From Scleromitrula shiraiana (lineage: Eukaryota; Ascomycota; Leotiomycetes; Helotiales; Sclerotiniaceae): a stretch of 64,000 nucleotides of DNA. Where the stretch lies: NCBI GenBank assembly GCA_028455995.1, contig JABELC010000008.1:2104501-2168500 (forward strand), in the 5' to 3' direction. Below the pieces are notes generated by a model, which saw only the letters and a program-made list of their open reading frames with translations, made no database searches and was not told the origin of the DNA. A program made the translations under genes and the position numbers. Of the stretch, positions 35,157-47,150 are shown in pieces; position 1 is the first letter of the stretch, and each line of letters starts with the position of its first letter.

Positions 35157-36703
35157 ATGAAGTTGTTTAGTAGTAGTTCTATTTTAGCTGTAGCTTTGAG
35201 TTTTGGTACATATCCATCCTATCCCAGCCTTACCATACAATTCACCCGAACACCAAAAGATCATATGAACTAACAATCAAATCCATCATTCAAGTACCCA
35301 CTGCCCACACAATAGCAACCTACAGCACTGGAACATCCACTCCCAGTTTCTCCATAGGAATACCCACAACCAATACTAATAACCTCTACATCCAATTAAG
35401 CGCGCCCTCAACTTACCAATGGGCCGCCATAGGAATCGGATCCCGAATGGCTGGAAGTGCCATCCTAGCCATCTATAGTTCCTCATCCACCACCAACATA
35501 ACATTAAGTCCCCGCAGCGGAACCGGCGAAGTAGAACCCAAATACGATTCCAGTATATCCGCATCCCTACTCTCCGGAAGTGGAATATCAAATGGTACAA
35601 TGATAGCAAATATCCTCTGTACGAACTGTGCATCAAAATTAGGATCAACCTCAAATACAGCATCGAATTGGATAGCCGCTTGGAATGAGGGAAGTGCTCT
35701 TGCGAGTGATGATGTGAAGGAGAGTATTTCTCAGCATTCAGGAAACGGATATCGTCAGTTTACGTTTGATTTGACGGCCGCAACTTTGGATAGTGATTCA
35801 AATCCTTTTTCATCTACCACTGCGACGGCCACAAATTCGGGGAATGGTACTAGTAGTGGGTCGAGCTTGGTAGGAGGAGGATTCTCGCAAATTTCTGCAT
35901 TTGATAAGGCTCATGGGATTGTGATGGGTATAACTGTCGTGCTACTTTTCCCATTGGGTGCTTTATCAATTCGGGTATTTGGAAGACCATGGCTCCATGC
36001 TGGGTTGCAAATATTTTCTTTCGTTATGTTGGTTATTGGGTTGGGACTTGGTATCAAGCTAGCTAGTTTGAGATCAGGTGCTTTTGGTGGTACTGCACCT
36101 ATTGCGGCTCGTGAGGTTTTGGAAAAAGTGGTCAATAGACAATTTGGTGGGTTTGATGCTGGGCAGAGTTTTACTGGTACCCCGCCTTGGGCTACGGCTA
36201 CTGGTTCTTCTGGATTTTCTCGCCCTACGTCGTATCCTGGTTCTGGATCTGGATCTTCAGGGTCTTCAGGTTCGAATTCCTCTCCCAGTCTCACTGGTGC
36301 TGCAGTCACTCCAACTTTGGGATCAATTGTAGGTCTCTCCCATAAGCTTCTGCTTCTAATCCCATGAACTAATGATATCCAGATCTATAATACTACACAT
36401 ATGATATTCGGCATCGTTCTCGTAATCCTGTTCTTCATCCAACCATTTCTAGGACTCATTCATCATTGGAGATATATGAAAGAGCAAAAAAGAGGTATAT
36501 TTGGGTGGATTCATTTATGGTATGGAAGAATAATAATCGTCCTTGCCGTTATAAATGGTGGATTGGGTTTGCAATTGGCTACAAACACCAATCGTGGTAA
36601 AATTGCTTATGCCATCATTGCGATTTTCATGGCTTTGACGTATATTGGAGTGGTTGTTTTGACGGCTTTGCGTAAGAGGAAGGTGTACACGGCGAATCTT
36701 TGA
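35157..36703 (+). CDS. Secreted cellobiose-dehydrogenase-like heme domain fused to cytochrome b561
   Basis: Exons 35157-35205, 35295-36328 and 36383-36703 join in phase to 467 residues. The protein starts with a signal peptide (FSSSSILAVALSFVPTAHT), followed by a CDH-cytochrome/DOMON domain whose heme b ligands fit a Met in GSRMAGSAIL and a His in ISQHSGNG. After a Ser/Thr/Gly linker comes a cytochrome b561 transmembrane core with His in DKAHGIVMG, PWLHAGLQ, THMIFGI and HLWYGR, and about five membrane helices. A Gly/Ser/Pro-rich loop (GSGSGSSGSSGS) interrupts the core between helices. Such DOMON-b561 proteins are thought to carry electrons across the plasma membrane between cytosolic and extracellular redox partners; the partner here is unknown. 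The family is clear, the physiological role is inference. Confidence 0.85.
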
Positions 36704-36945
36704 GGGGTTTGAAAGGTTTGGCTTCATAAGTTAGTAGATTTATTTTGGCTGTATATTTATTAAGTGGATAAATTGTTGGCGGTGTTTTCATTGGGGTTTA
36801 TGGTAATCATGAGTACCATTTAGATTGAGTAACGTCGTTACTTCGGAAGAATTTAGGTGACGCAAGTCGAGGCTAGTGGGACAATCTTTATGAGTCCGGA
36901 ATTCTTAACACGGTCACTCTCATTCATTCTATCACTATTAATACC

Positions 36946-39200
36946 TCATGACCAGTTTGTGAGCATGTTATCATCGAAATTCCAATCCAAAGAATTAAAT
37001 AAATCAAAATCTGCAAGTATAAGTGGAAAGTTCATAGGATCTTCCATAGAACCAGGCTGAAGATATGGAATTGGATCTTGCTGTTGAATACCACTTGAGA
37101 CATCCGAATTGCTTGTAGGAATAATTGTGTCTTGTTCTGTTTACAATTAATATTTCGTTCAAAGATGCGAAGGGGGGGCGGAGAAATACCAGGTTTGACA
37201 GGAGGAGGGTTGATAGTAGATCTCCATCTCAGAAAACAATCATGTACGTGACTTATAGACATTCTAGATTGAATTCTAAGCTCCAAAGGACCATAATCGC
37301 TACTACTTGCACGATTCAATTCACCCGATCCAGCTGCTCTCCACATTCTTGCCAGAGCTTCCGCTATTCGATCGGAGAAATCATTGGTTGATAAACTGGT
37401 CGATCGTAATGCTAATACCGCTGCATTAAACAATGATCGGCCTTGTGTACCATCAAATTGTATGGCATAATTACTGTTCAGTATTTTGAGTAATACGCAA
37501 GAGGCCGAAACGAGATTTTTAAGTATGTAGTTTGAACAGTAGGTAAAGATGGGTTCGGAATGGAGATCGTGGTCGAGAGTTGCTTGGATGAAACTCGTGG
37601 CACTTTTGTAGGCTGAGGAGAGCGCGGTAAAATATGTTGGTGCCATAGGTGGGATAAAAAATGCAAATGCATGCAAATGAAGTTTTGCCGCAAGTAGATA
37701 TAACTTATTAAGTGCTAGAAAAAAGTCAGTGACATTTTGTAGCGACTCTGGTATGATTAAAACTTACAAGAGAAACCCAAACTCTCGGATTCTAGTTGTT
37801 GGTAAGATACTTCGAGCATATTGATGGCTGCTGGTTGTTCAATTTCCCTTAACACACCAGTTAACCTTGATGTATCAGTATATAAAGTTTTTGTGATGAG
37901 CTGAGAGAATTTTTCTATCTTTAATCGTTGGATGATATCAGGTGGAAGAGTTCCCGAACTTTCTCTCAATCCTTCACCAAGACTCCAATCATAAATCGTA
38001 ATTGATGGCTGTCCATTAGATGCAGATACACTGTGAGGTAAGAATTAGCTGTGCTATTCAATGATGGAAACGATCAATCAAACCTTTGAGAAACAATATT
38101 ACATATAGCCCAAGTCAACTTTCGGTCATTTAATTCCGCATCTGTAACATCTCTTGTTTGTTTCAAATAATCTTGTGCATGTAAAGCTCGATGATGTCCA
38201 AGTTGAAGAGCTATTTGCATCATAAATCCGCTCAACATCCACGTGGGATCAAGTTCACTTAAACCCATTGTGGGTGCAGCTTTATCATTTCTACTTTTGG
38301 TAAATCCTCGAATCAAAGGTATAGGCCAAGTACATAGTAGAGCAAGAGCTTTCACGGTTGAGGATCTTTGTGGCATATCGGATATTGCACATCCTAATCG
38401 TTTCATAATTGGACTTGACAATCTCAATACTAATGTACTATCTTGAGGATATCTTCGAGAAGAAATGAGAACGATTGTCCAACCAAGTAGAGGATCTTGT
38501 GAGAAGTATTGATCACATGATTGATTTGGATCAAGAATTGGACAGATATGATGATATCGTGAGAAAAATCTGTGGAAAATGCACAAGTTAGAACTGAACA
38601 TTAACAAGAATGAAGCAAACTCAACTGGTCAAATAAAAAGGCAAGCTGATCACCAGGAACTGTTATGTTTTCAATTTCTTGATCTTTTGGTTTCTCATTC
38701 CCTGACGACGAATTATATTCATTAATACCATTTTCTTTTGAATTTGAAGCAGCCAGTTGCGCCGCCTGCTTTGCTACTAATTCTCTAAGTTCTTTGATTT
38801 CTTTTTGCATTTCAGTATGTTTACTATAAAACCATCAATAGAATTCGAGGAATCTATACATCCATCATACTTACTGTCTTTTTGCAACCCGTTTAAAATC
38901 GGAATCTAATTTACATGGGATATTCAAACGACGACATCTTGAACATGCTTGAAAAGGATCTTTCACAACATTACAACCTAGCTAGATATAAAGATTAGTA
39001 ATTTGCATAAAATTTCAGTTAGTTATATGTAAACTCACTTTTTGTTGTCTACATTCATTACATGATTTAATAGAAGTAGAAATTTTAATAGATTTATCGA
39101 TTTGATCATAAGACCTCTTTCCCGGACCATTTGAAGATCTTGAGACATCTGAATATGTATGATCTCCATCATCAGAAGGTGTAAGTGTATTATGGCTCAT
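36946..39200 (-). CDS. Zn2Cys6 transcription factor with fungal-specific TF domain
   Basis: Seven exons: 39039-39200, 38875-38981, 38626-38823, 38084-38569, 37768-38030, 37190-37714 and 36946-37136. All introns are 51-57 nt and phases agree, giving 643 residues. The binuclear cluster spans the first intron: Cys47, 50, 57, 67, 70 and 77 (C-x2-C-x6-C-x9-C-x2-C-x6-C), followed by basic FKRVAKR and a short coiled coil (EMQKEIKELRELVAKQ) for dimerisation. Residues from FDQFFSRYHHICPILDP onward are the fungal-specific middle homology region. The last exon supplies an acidic, aromatic tail (DLFNSLDWNFDDNML) that looks like an activation domain; reading through intron 6 instead would give an unrelated end. 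The cluster type (CRQQK...CSRC) resembles Leu3/War1-like regulators. Target genes cannot be told; the sterol-dehydrogenase pseudogene lies upstream in the opposite direction. Confidence 0.9.
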
Positions 39201-40250
39201 ATTTCCGAGTAAGCACTATGTATTTAGTTGTACAGAAATGAGGGTATCACTAAGTAATGTCGCTGAATGATGTGGGTATACCATTCAAGAAAGAAGATTT
39301 CGAGGTTGACAAAAAATTAATGGGTTTCTTAGTCTAATATTCTTAGCCTTGCATTCTTAAAGGGAATGCTTGTTTTTTACAGGGTATTCTTTCCACGAAC
39401 CACAAGGCTGCAAATAGCAAGAAATGCATTGGCAATCCCCCACTCCAACCAACCCATTGTTCATTTACAAAATCAAGACATCGTGTAAACATATCTACTT
39501 GGACACCTAATTGAGGAGATGATGTGGGGAGGCAATGTATCTCTTTGGATTAGAGATTAATCTTTACGACAACAGAACGTCCTTTCAATATTTTTCCCGC
39601 CATTCCAAGAGATTATCGGGGTGGTAATTGATACTCCTTCTACAGATATATCAAACGGATGGCGGCGATAGAATATCTAGTGTTCTCAACATCATACTCA
39701 GGTCTGATTTTCTCAAGTTCATGGTGGACTATACTTCAGCCGAGAATCATAAATTGATGATAGTTCTTGGTGATCAGAGCGCCCCCAATGATGATGATGC
39801 AGATATATCTTTATTTTGTCTCATTTATTGGAGTTATATCATCTCTGATTGGCCCGAACCAACAACCACATAAATGGCATTTGCGAGCGCGATGCTCGGA
39901 CTTATTCCTCCAGAAACCGGACTCTACTCCTGGCACACAACGAGTATAGGAAGATACGTAGAACATTGTCTAAAAATAAATCATATTTTGGAAATTGTTA
40001 ATCCAGGCCTAACAAACACTATAACCATTAATGGTTGAATTTCCGTCCAGCACATCATTAACTGTTATGGTTGCTGATTCGTGGCTCTGATCGGAAAAAT
40101 CCCATTAATTAACCCACCATTCCAGAAATGCTCCGACTTCCCCGCGTTGGCGATACAGCCTCGAGGCAGCCCATTCCCCATTTCAATAATCTATCCCTAC
40201 ATGAACTTACATATTTCATCATTCAAACCTTGGCAAACAATGAATACAGC
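39201..40250. other. Divergent spacer upstream of the Zn2Cys6 gene
   Basis: About 1 kb between two outward-facing starts. Frames of 60-81 codons at 39.63-39.95 kb have no recognisable content. In-frame ATGs at 40128 and upstream of 40251 would extend the next gene by 41 residues, but the family starts at MAKPSVLITGG. Confidence 0.5.
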
Positions 40251-41429
40251 ATGGCAAAACCAAGTGTATTGATTACCGGCGGTACAGGATTTGTCGGATC
40301 ATCAATAGTTAATGCATTAATTACAAAATACCCCTCCAGTCTAATAACTATCTTCGATTTAAAGCCCAATCCTAGGAAATCCAAAGCAAACGAACCCAAT
40401 ATTTCCTATGTTAAAGGAGATATCTTGAAATTCCTCGATATTTCCGAAGGTATTTCACGAACCAAACCAGAGATTGTCGTCCATACAGCTGGAATAGTTC
40501 CATCATTGAGTGAAAGATATCATCGTCAAATTGAAAAAGAAGTTTTTAGAATAAACATCGAAGGAACAAGAAATGTTTTGAATGCAACCCGTGAAGCTGG
40601 GATATCTGCTTTTGTTTATACAAGTAGCTGTTGTTCCGTGACAGACAATTGGAAAGCTCCATCTCCAAACATTGATGAAAGATGACCAACTGCACCGAGA
40701 TCATCCATGTACGGCGAATCGAAGGTGAGTTATCTTCTACTACAATACCAAGGAGGTCATCTCAATATATCAATAGGCAGCAGCTGAGAAGATTGTACTC
40801 GAATCAAATTCATCTACATTCTCAACATGTATTCTTAGACCTTCGGTTCTATGGGACCAGGTGATCATCTGTTGATTCCATCAATACACGCATGTATAGA
40901 AAAGCATGAAATCCCTATCATTATTGGCTCAGCAGACAATCTGTGGGATGTCACGTATGTTACAAATATCGCCGATGCTCACGTCCTCGCGGCAGAGAAT
41001 TTACTCTCTAGCAATCCTATGGCCGCTGGAGAGGCGCTCTTCATCCAGAATAATGAACCAATTACTTTTCGAGATTTTACTTTGGCCGTCTGGAAAGAAT
41101 TTGGTCACATCCCCGCATATTCCGTTACGATACCGGAAGGTTTGGCATAGACAGCGGGGAGTTTTGCAGAAATCTTATCGTATTTGATGGGATGGAAGAC
41201 CCCGATATTAAGTAGAGGAAGCGTTAATGATGCCTGTGCTGTTAGGTATGCCAGTGGAGAGAAAGCTAGGAGTACTTTAGGTTATGAAGCACGTGTAGGA
41301 ATTGAAGAGGGGATAAGATTAAGTTGTGAAGAATACAAGGTAAGACTTGCAAGTGCAAGAATGGTGAAATCTTTTGGAGTGGAGGAGATAAGTAATGATT
41401 CCAATGGTGAGAAAACTTCAACGAAATAG
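40251..41429 (+). pseudogene. NAD(P)-dependent sterol dehydrogenase (3-beta-HSD family), disrupted
   Basis: The N-terminus MAKPSVLITGGTGFVGSSIV carries the Rossmann GxxGxxG motif; GDILKF, VVHTAGI, the serine block VYTSSCCSV and the catalytic YGESK follow. A 52-nt intron (40725-40776) splits SK/AAAEKIV. The remainder has LRPSV, GPGDHLLIP, DVTYVTNIADAHVLAAENL and the C-terminal GYEARVGIEEGI. Three lesions are visible: TGA at 40683-40685 and TAG at 41148-41150, both where relatives have Trp in DERWP and LAWTAG contexts, and a one-base loss between 40845 and 40856 that shifts LRPSV out of frame with GPGDH. Relatives act on C-3 sterol carboxylates or other hydroxysteroids in the ER. Both stops are G-to-A transitions; the TAG lies in a TpG/CpA context typical of RIP. 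Sequence error could explain one lesion but hardly all three. Confidence 0.85.
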
Positions 41430-42169
41430 AGGATTAGTCTCTGAAATCGGCATCAATTAGTTTCGGCATAAAATCCCTTTATTTTGTTACTACATCGTTA
41501 TGATTCAAACAGATGCCTGGGTATCAAATGGGGTAGTCTGGGAGATGAGTACTGGAAGAGAACTTTTTATTCCTGTAATGTTAATCTTGCTATGTTACAT
41601 CTTCACCCTCTTGAATATCCCCAGAATTCTAGGTGTCAAGCAGTTGACAAACTCGAATTACCACAATAAATTACAAAGTTGTATCAATGTATCGAAAAGC
41701 GGCATATGTGGACTAATCAGTATGCCGTAGCCAATGGCGATATACCCAACAAATGGCTTGCAGAAACCCCACTACACCCACTAACGAAGCCCCGCCACCA
41801 AAGCTTTTCTCAACCACAACCACGACAAGATATTCTCATAGGTTATGTTCAAGTAGAGAAATGTGTACCATCCCATACATTGTTATGTATAATTCATATA
41901 CTTCCGACGTAGGATAATTGATATGATCAATCACAATACTTGCATCGTTGGCGTTTGCACTCCCTACGAAACCTCAGCGTTCGGATGGATTGCTAAGTTG
42001 AGGACTTGCTCATCACAAATACAGATTGCTTGGAAATCATCCTAAAAATTCACATGAATTGTGTAAACCGTATGTACAAAGTATCCGACAGTTCCCCGTC
42101 ATCAAATGAATGAACTCTTCATGGGTTTCCAATCCCCCGCTTGTCCCTCCCTCCTCTACCATCAACTCT
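41430..42169. other. Intergenic, no gene recognised
   Basis: Between the pseudogene and the 3' end of the glucanase gene. Overlapping short frames at 41.48-41.91 kb have no motif. Confidence 0.5.
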
Positions 42170-43217
42170 CTATTGCCAAACTTGAACATAATTAACTAAC
42201 CAATATGCATTAGTAAATGCAGTTGGATTTGCTGCAACATATGCATCGCAGGTTGAAGCCAAGGAAGCACAAGCTCCATTTGACCAAACTGCACCAGCCC
42301 ATGATCCACAAAAGGTCGTATCAAAAATGATACTTTGATTCGCAAAGAATGTATCGAAATTGCAACCACTTCCAGAGAAGGCTGCTAATGGTGTTCCCCA
42401 TGATGCTGCATCAATTTTATTTGCAGTAATATCCGCTGGGATTGAACCTCTTGGCCAAAACCAAACATATATTCCTGATGATGCCCATTGCATTGCATAG
42501 ACACCACCACCAATCTTGTTGAAGCCGTCACCATAATTGTTGGTATCCTAAACGATTTGTTAGTATTTTTTCCTCGCATATTTCAAGAAGTTAAATCATA
42601 CCGATGTGCCAACACTACAACCAGTAGCGCCGTCGCCATGATTGCAGTCCGTAGTCACAGTGCTAGTACCAGCTTGTGAATTGTCATTGCTAACAGTACA
42701 CCCAGCTGCTGTATGAAGTGTTATGGTATTAGTGGTTTGATTATTTACACCTTCAATGATGTCGATTTCTCCATTGCGAGGCCAATTTGGACCAAACATC
42801 CAAAAAGCAGGCCAAACACCACAAGTGCTCCCTGGCATATGTTCAATATCGGCAATAAAAACACCTGTTTCATTAGTAGTGCATCAAAAATAGGAATTTA
42901 GGCTTCGATTTACCTTTGCTCCATTCTTGATTACTTGTCAAACGAACAGATTCTCTTCCGGCACTTGGATTAACCGTTGTATGATCAACACCAAGATATA
43001 CTTGATTGTTAGCGGTTGATACAATCCCATCAGCTTCTGCGACTGCTAATGAGTCATATACTACATAACCCTTAGTTGGATCAGCTGCGGTAAAGAAACT
43101 AAATTCAGTGAAAAAATTTGAAGCATTATATGTGTATGCAAGACTGTAAGAATTGACTGTATTAAATACAGAAAGAATAGACACGCCCAAAGGCAAGAAG
43201 GATTTTGAGAAGAGCAT
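42170..43217 (-). CDS. Secreted GH16 endo-1,3(4)-beta-glucanase
   Basis: Exons 42914-43217, 42602-42864 and 42170-42547 join in phase to 314 residues. A signal peptide (FLPLGVSILSVFNTVNS) leads into the GH16 beta-jelly-roll fold. Recognisable blocks are FTAADPTKGYVVY, RESVRLTSN, the WPAFWMFGPNWPRNGEIDII segment with the catalytic ExDxxE (Glu134 nucleophile, Asp136, Glu139 acid/base), and TTFCGSWAG...NYVQVW at the end. Fungal enzymes of this subgroup hydrolyse mixed-linked or 1,3-beta-glucans and may act in cell-wall remodelling or plant-wall attack. There is no GPI signal or carbohydrate-binding module, so it should be released. It is the last intact gene before the AT-rich block. Confidence 0.92.
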
Positions 43218-43600
43218 TGTTGTCTAGATGAAGTATATACAAATATTGAAGAAGTGAGGTCGTCTGGATACTCTGTTTTCAATACAGAATTTGGGATCTC
43301 TTATATACCCTTCTCTTCGCTCACCCTTAACTCATCCAACATCTTCAAAAGTTTCATCTACCAACAATGGCACAAAACCCAAAGGTCACGATGTGGTTTC
43401 TTCTGATGAAAGAACAAGGAGGCAGTATCAAGAAATCGGCCCTACTTTTCACCATCTTCGCCCAAGCCACCGCAGATGTATAGAATTTGGAAATTTGAGA
43501 TGAATAATGACTGATCATTCGACAACGTGAAGTTTTTCTAATGCGTATCTCCTGAGTCTGTGCCGGAGCATTCATCAACGATTGATCAAAATACTCAATC
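43218..43600. other. Upstream region of the glucanase gene
   Basis: Ordinary composition, with a short pyrimidine-rich leader on the minus strand. Frames on both strands (43291-43578) are under 75 codons and unrecognised. The A/T-rich block begins at its right end. Confidence 0.5.
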
Positions 43601-44426
43601 TGTTAGTAATAGTAATAATATATGTTTAATTTTCAATTAATTTTCAATTAATTTTCGATTAATTTTAGTTTTGATTTTAGTCTTGATTTTACTTTTAATT
43701 TTACTTTTAATAAGCTTAATCTTAATCTTATTTTGAATCCTATTTTTAATGTTAATTTAATCTTATCAGAAACCGAGAACCAGGAGGGGTAGATGTCTAA
43801 GGCATCAGGACAGAGACACGTGACAAAGCTAGAAAGAACTTGAAAATTATTAATATTTTAATACGAAAATAAATTACTTTTTAATCAAAACAAATTTAAT
43901 TCTATCAAAATAATCTAAAATACTTTATATATTTTCAAGTTTTTACTACTAGTGTTAGTGACTTGAATAATGAATTAAAAATATTTAATAAAAATTTTAA
44001 TATTTTCAAGTTAATATTATAATTTTACTTTTGAATTATAATTTATTGAAAAACTTGAAAGAATTACTAGTATGATATTATTTAAAAACTTTTATTTATT
44101 CTTATTTGTTGAATTAATATGAAATATTTGAAATATATAATACTAGTACTACTAGTAGTAGTACTAGGAATAATTGAGTTAAAATATCATTTGTAAAATT
44201 ATTTTGAATAAGTTTACTAGTAGTAACTTTTTTAATTTTTTTATTTCACTAGTAAATTGTATCAATATTTAATATATATTATAAAGAGATAAATATATAA
44301 TACAGAATATTAAATACAAAATATATATAGATACTATAATTCTAAATAAATAATAATATAAATCTAATATATACCTCTATATATACAATACAATATTATT
44401 AATATAACTATATAAAAACAAAACAA

Positions 44427-44505
44427 TGTTTTTTCGTTCCGGCAATCTCTAAACGAACCCTAGCTTTGACCTCCCTCAATTAACCATTCTGTATCGTCAT
44501 AATAT
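44427..44505 (+). repeat. Dispersed repeat R1, copy A (least decayed)
   Basis: The core CGGCAATCTCTAAACGAACC with GACCTCCCTC and a conserved CTGTATCGTCA end. An A/T-rich arm to the left (from about 44270, AAGAGATAAATATATAATAC) is also shared with the copies near 54.1-54.5 kb. Confidence 0.8.
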
Positions 44506-45000
44506 CAATAATAATTTTAAACTTAATTAAAGTATTATTTTAAATTCAATATTTTATGAATTCACTATCTATAAATTATATTAAGAATCATTATATAATC
44601 ACTACTACTAGTAGTAATAATAGTAATATATTAAAAAATAATTAAAATAATTGAATTATTCTTATTATTAATACTATGTAACTTCATTCTAAAATTAAAT
44701 CTTTTAAATTTAAAATGTTTTACTCAAAAATAATAAAACATTAAATTTCTTTTTGACTTGAATTTTTAACTTTAATTTTTTTAAAAGATTTTTTTTTATA
44801 GTAATAACTTGAAAAATTAAATAATCATTGAAAGCCTTTATTAATTTAAATATACTAGTAGTAGTAACTTGCTTAAATTATATCAATAGAAAAGATATTA
44901 GTATGTAATTAGTACTATTAACTTTGAAATAACTTGAAATAATTTTACTAGTAATCTATTACTGACTCGGACACTAGCAGTGATTACTAGTAACATCAAC

Positions 45001-45200
45001 AAAAAAGATTTCGATCAGTTAATAGACAAGAATAATTCTTTTAGTCAAAAATTTACAAAAATAACGAAAATAACCTTAATATATATCGAAATTAATTTGT
45101 ATTAATAGATAGATCTTATAATTAATTAATAATCAATTAACAAAAATATATTAATAATTTATTATCAATTAACAAATAGAATTTACTCCATATAATACTA
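45001..45200 (+). repeat. Dispersed repeat R2, heavily decayed copy
   Basis: Aligns by eye with 57738-57990: TTAATAGACAAG, then AAAATAAC...AAATAACC, ATATATCGAA and GATAGATCTTATAATTAATT. G and C of the other copy are mostly A and T here. Confidence 0.7.
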
Positions 45201-47111
45201 GTACTAGTAGTATTATATTATTATTAATTATTAATTTTATTAATACTATCAATATTATCAATATCTTTAATATCTTTAATATCATTAATATCTTTATTTC
45301 TCTTTATTACTCATTGATATATTATTAATATATATATATAAACTTCAATTAAATTAATTGATTTCATTAATAAATAATGATTCTTTCTATAATTAATAAT
45401 ATTATATAATATTTAAATCGAAATTGAAATTTTTTTAAAAATTATATAATAAAATTACTCTATATAATTTTTTGTTATTTTATATAACTTTTATATTACT
45501 AGTAAATATCTGAAATAATTTGATAATTTTTATATATTTTAGATTTAAATAAAATTTTAACAATAATCATATAATAATAAAATTTATATTATTAAAATTA
45601 TTTATTGAAATTTCTTTCATTAATATATTTTTTATTATTTTTTATATATAATTATAATTAATATATTAATAATATATAATTAACAAATTTATTAACAATT
45701 ATAATTATATACTCTTATTATGAAAAGCTTCTTAATAGTCGATTAATAATTAATTAGCAGCTATTAGTAGTTATTAGCGTAAATATTAGTCTGTACGAAT
45801 GATCTTTGCTTAATTGATCAATATTTTTTTTGCTGATGAAGATTGATTCAAGTTACTACTAGTAACTTATTACTAAAGTCATATTACTAGTACTAGTAAT
45901 ATATTCTAGTAATATCAAACTTTTTTATATTAACACTACTAGTAGTACAAGTTAATTATAATTAATTAATAATTAATTACTAGTAATATAAATAACTTGA
46001 AACACTTAATAATACTAGTATGAATACTAGTAATTAACGACTCGATCAATTAATAAAAATCTATTAATTTATTATCATTCAAGTTGAAATAAAATTTAAT
46101 TCACTAGTCTTACTACTATATCATATTACTACTACTAGTAGTAATAATATATTTTACATAATAATAATACTATATTCTACATCACGATAGTAACACTAGT
46201 ACTAGTATTAATACTATATTCTATGATATAATAATATATTCTACCATGAATGTACATAATAACTTGAATATATTCTAATTGATTATCAATTTTATCAATG
46301 TCATCAATATTAACATCGTGATCGTGACTGCGACATCAATCAATCTTATAAGTTACTACTAGTAGCAATATTATACAATATTAATATTGTACGGTATATA
46401 TCCGACTCGAACCCATTCATACTAGTAGAAAATTTAATAAATTTGCTTGATTTTATTAATAAATAATAAAAAATATAATTATCTATAATACCACTACTAG
46501 TATATAATACTAATATTAATAATATTTAAATCAAAATTTCCTTCGAAAACATTTATATACTAGTACTACTAGTACTACTAAATTGAATCAAATTATTTTA
46601 TAATCATTTATAATCTCAATTATATTGAATATTATAATCCAAGTTACTAATATTAATAACTTTTATATATTTTAAATTTAAATAAAATTTTGAAACAAAA
46701 TTTTGAAATGATAAGAATTTTATTATTAAAATTATTTAATTAAATTTAATCTATTTATATATTTTTTATAACTTTTAGTACTATTAATAATAGTAGTAAT
46801 ATATATAATTCTAATTGATATAGTATTAATAGTATATAATTCTAATTAATATACTACTAGTAGTAGTACGAATATATAATTAATTACTAGTAATAATCAA
46901 TCATTAGTTATCATTGATATAAATAATCTATATAATTCAAGTTAATTCATGTTTTTTTAACTAAAATCTTTTTTATTCACTGGCACGTTCATATGATATA
47001 TTTATTTAAAAAGATTATAAATATTAATTTTAAAAAAGAATAATAAATATTAAGAACTGAATAATTTTAAAATATTTATATTTAACTTAAAATATACTAT
47101 ATTTTTTTAAA

Positions 47112-47150
47112 TACTACTACTAGTAGTAGTAGTAGTAGTAGTAGTAGTAT
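47112..47150. repeat. Long ACT/AGT palindromic array
   Basis: TACTACTACTAGT runs into about nine more AGT units; the left arm is the reverse complement of part of the right arm. It is the longest example of the ACTAGT-centred words scattered through the block. Confidence 0.9.

Noticed and set aside
46395..46425. GGGTTCGAGTC word on the minus strand, resembling a tRNA T-arm
   Set aside because: The flanking bases do not form the five-base T stem and no acceptor, D or anticodon arm can be folded around it.
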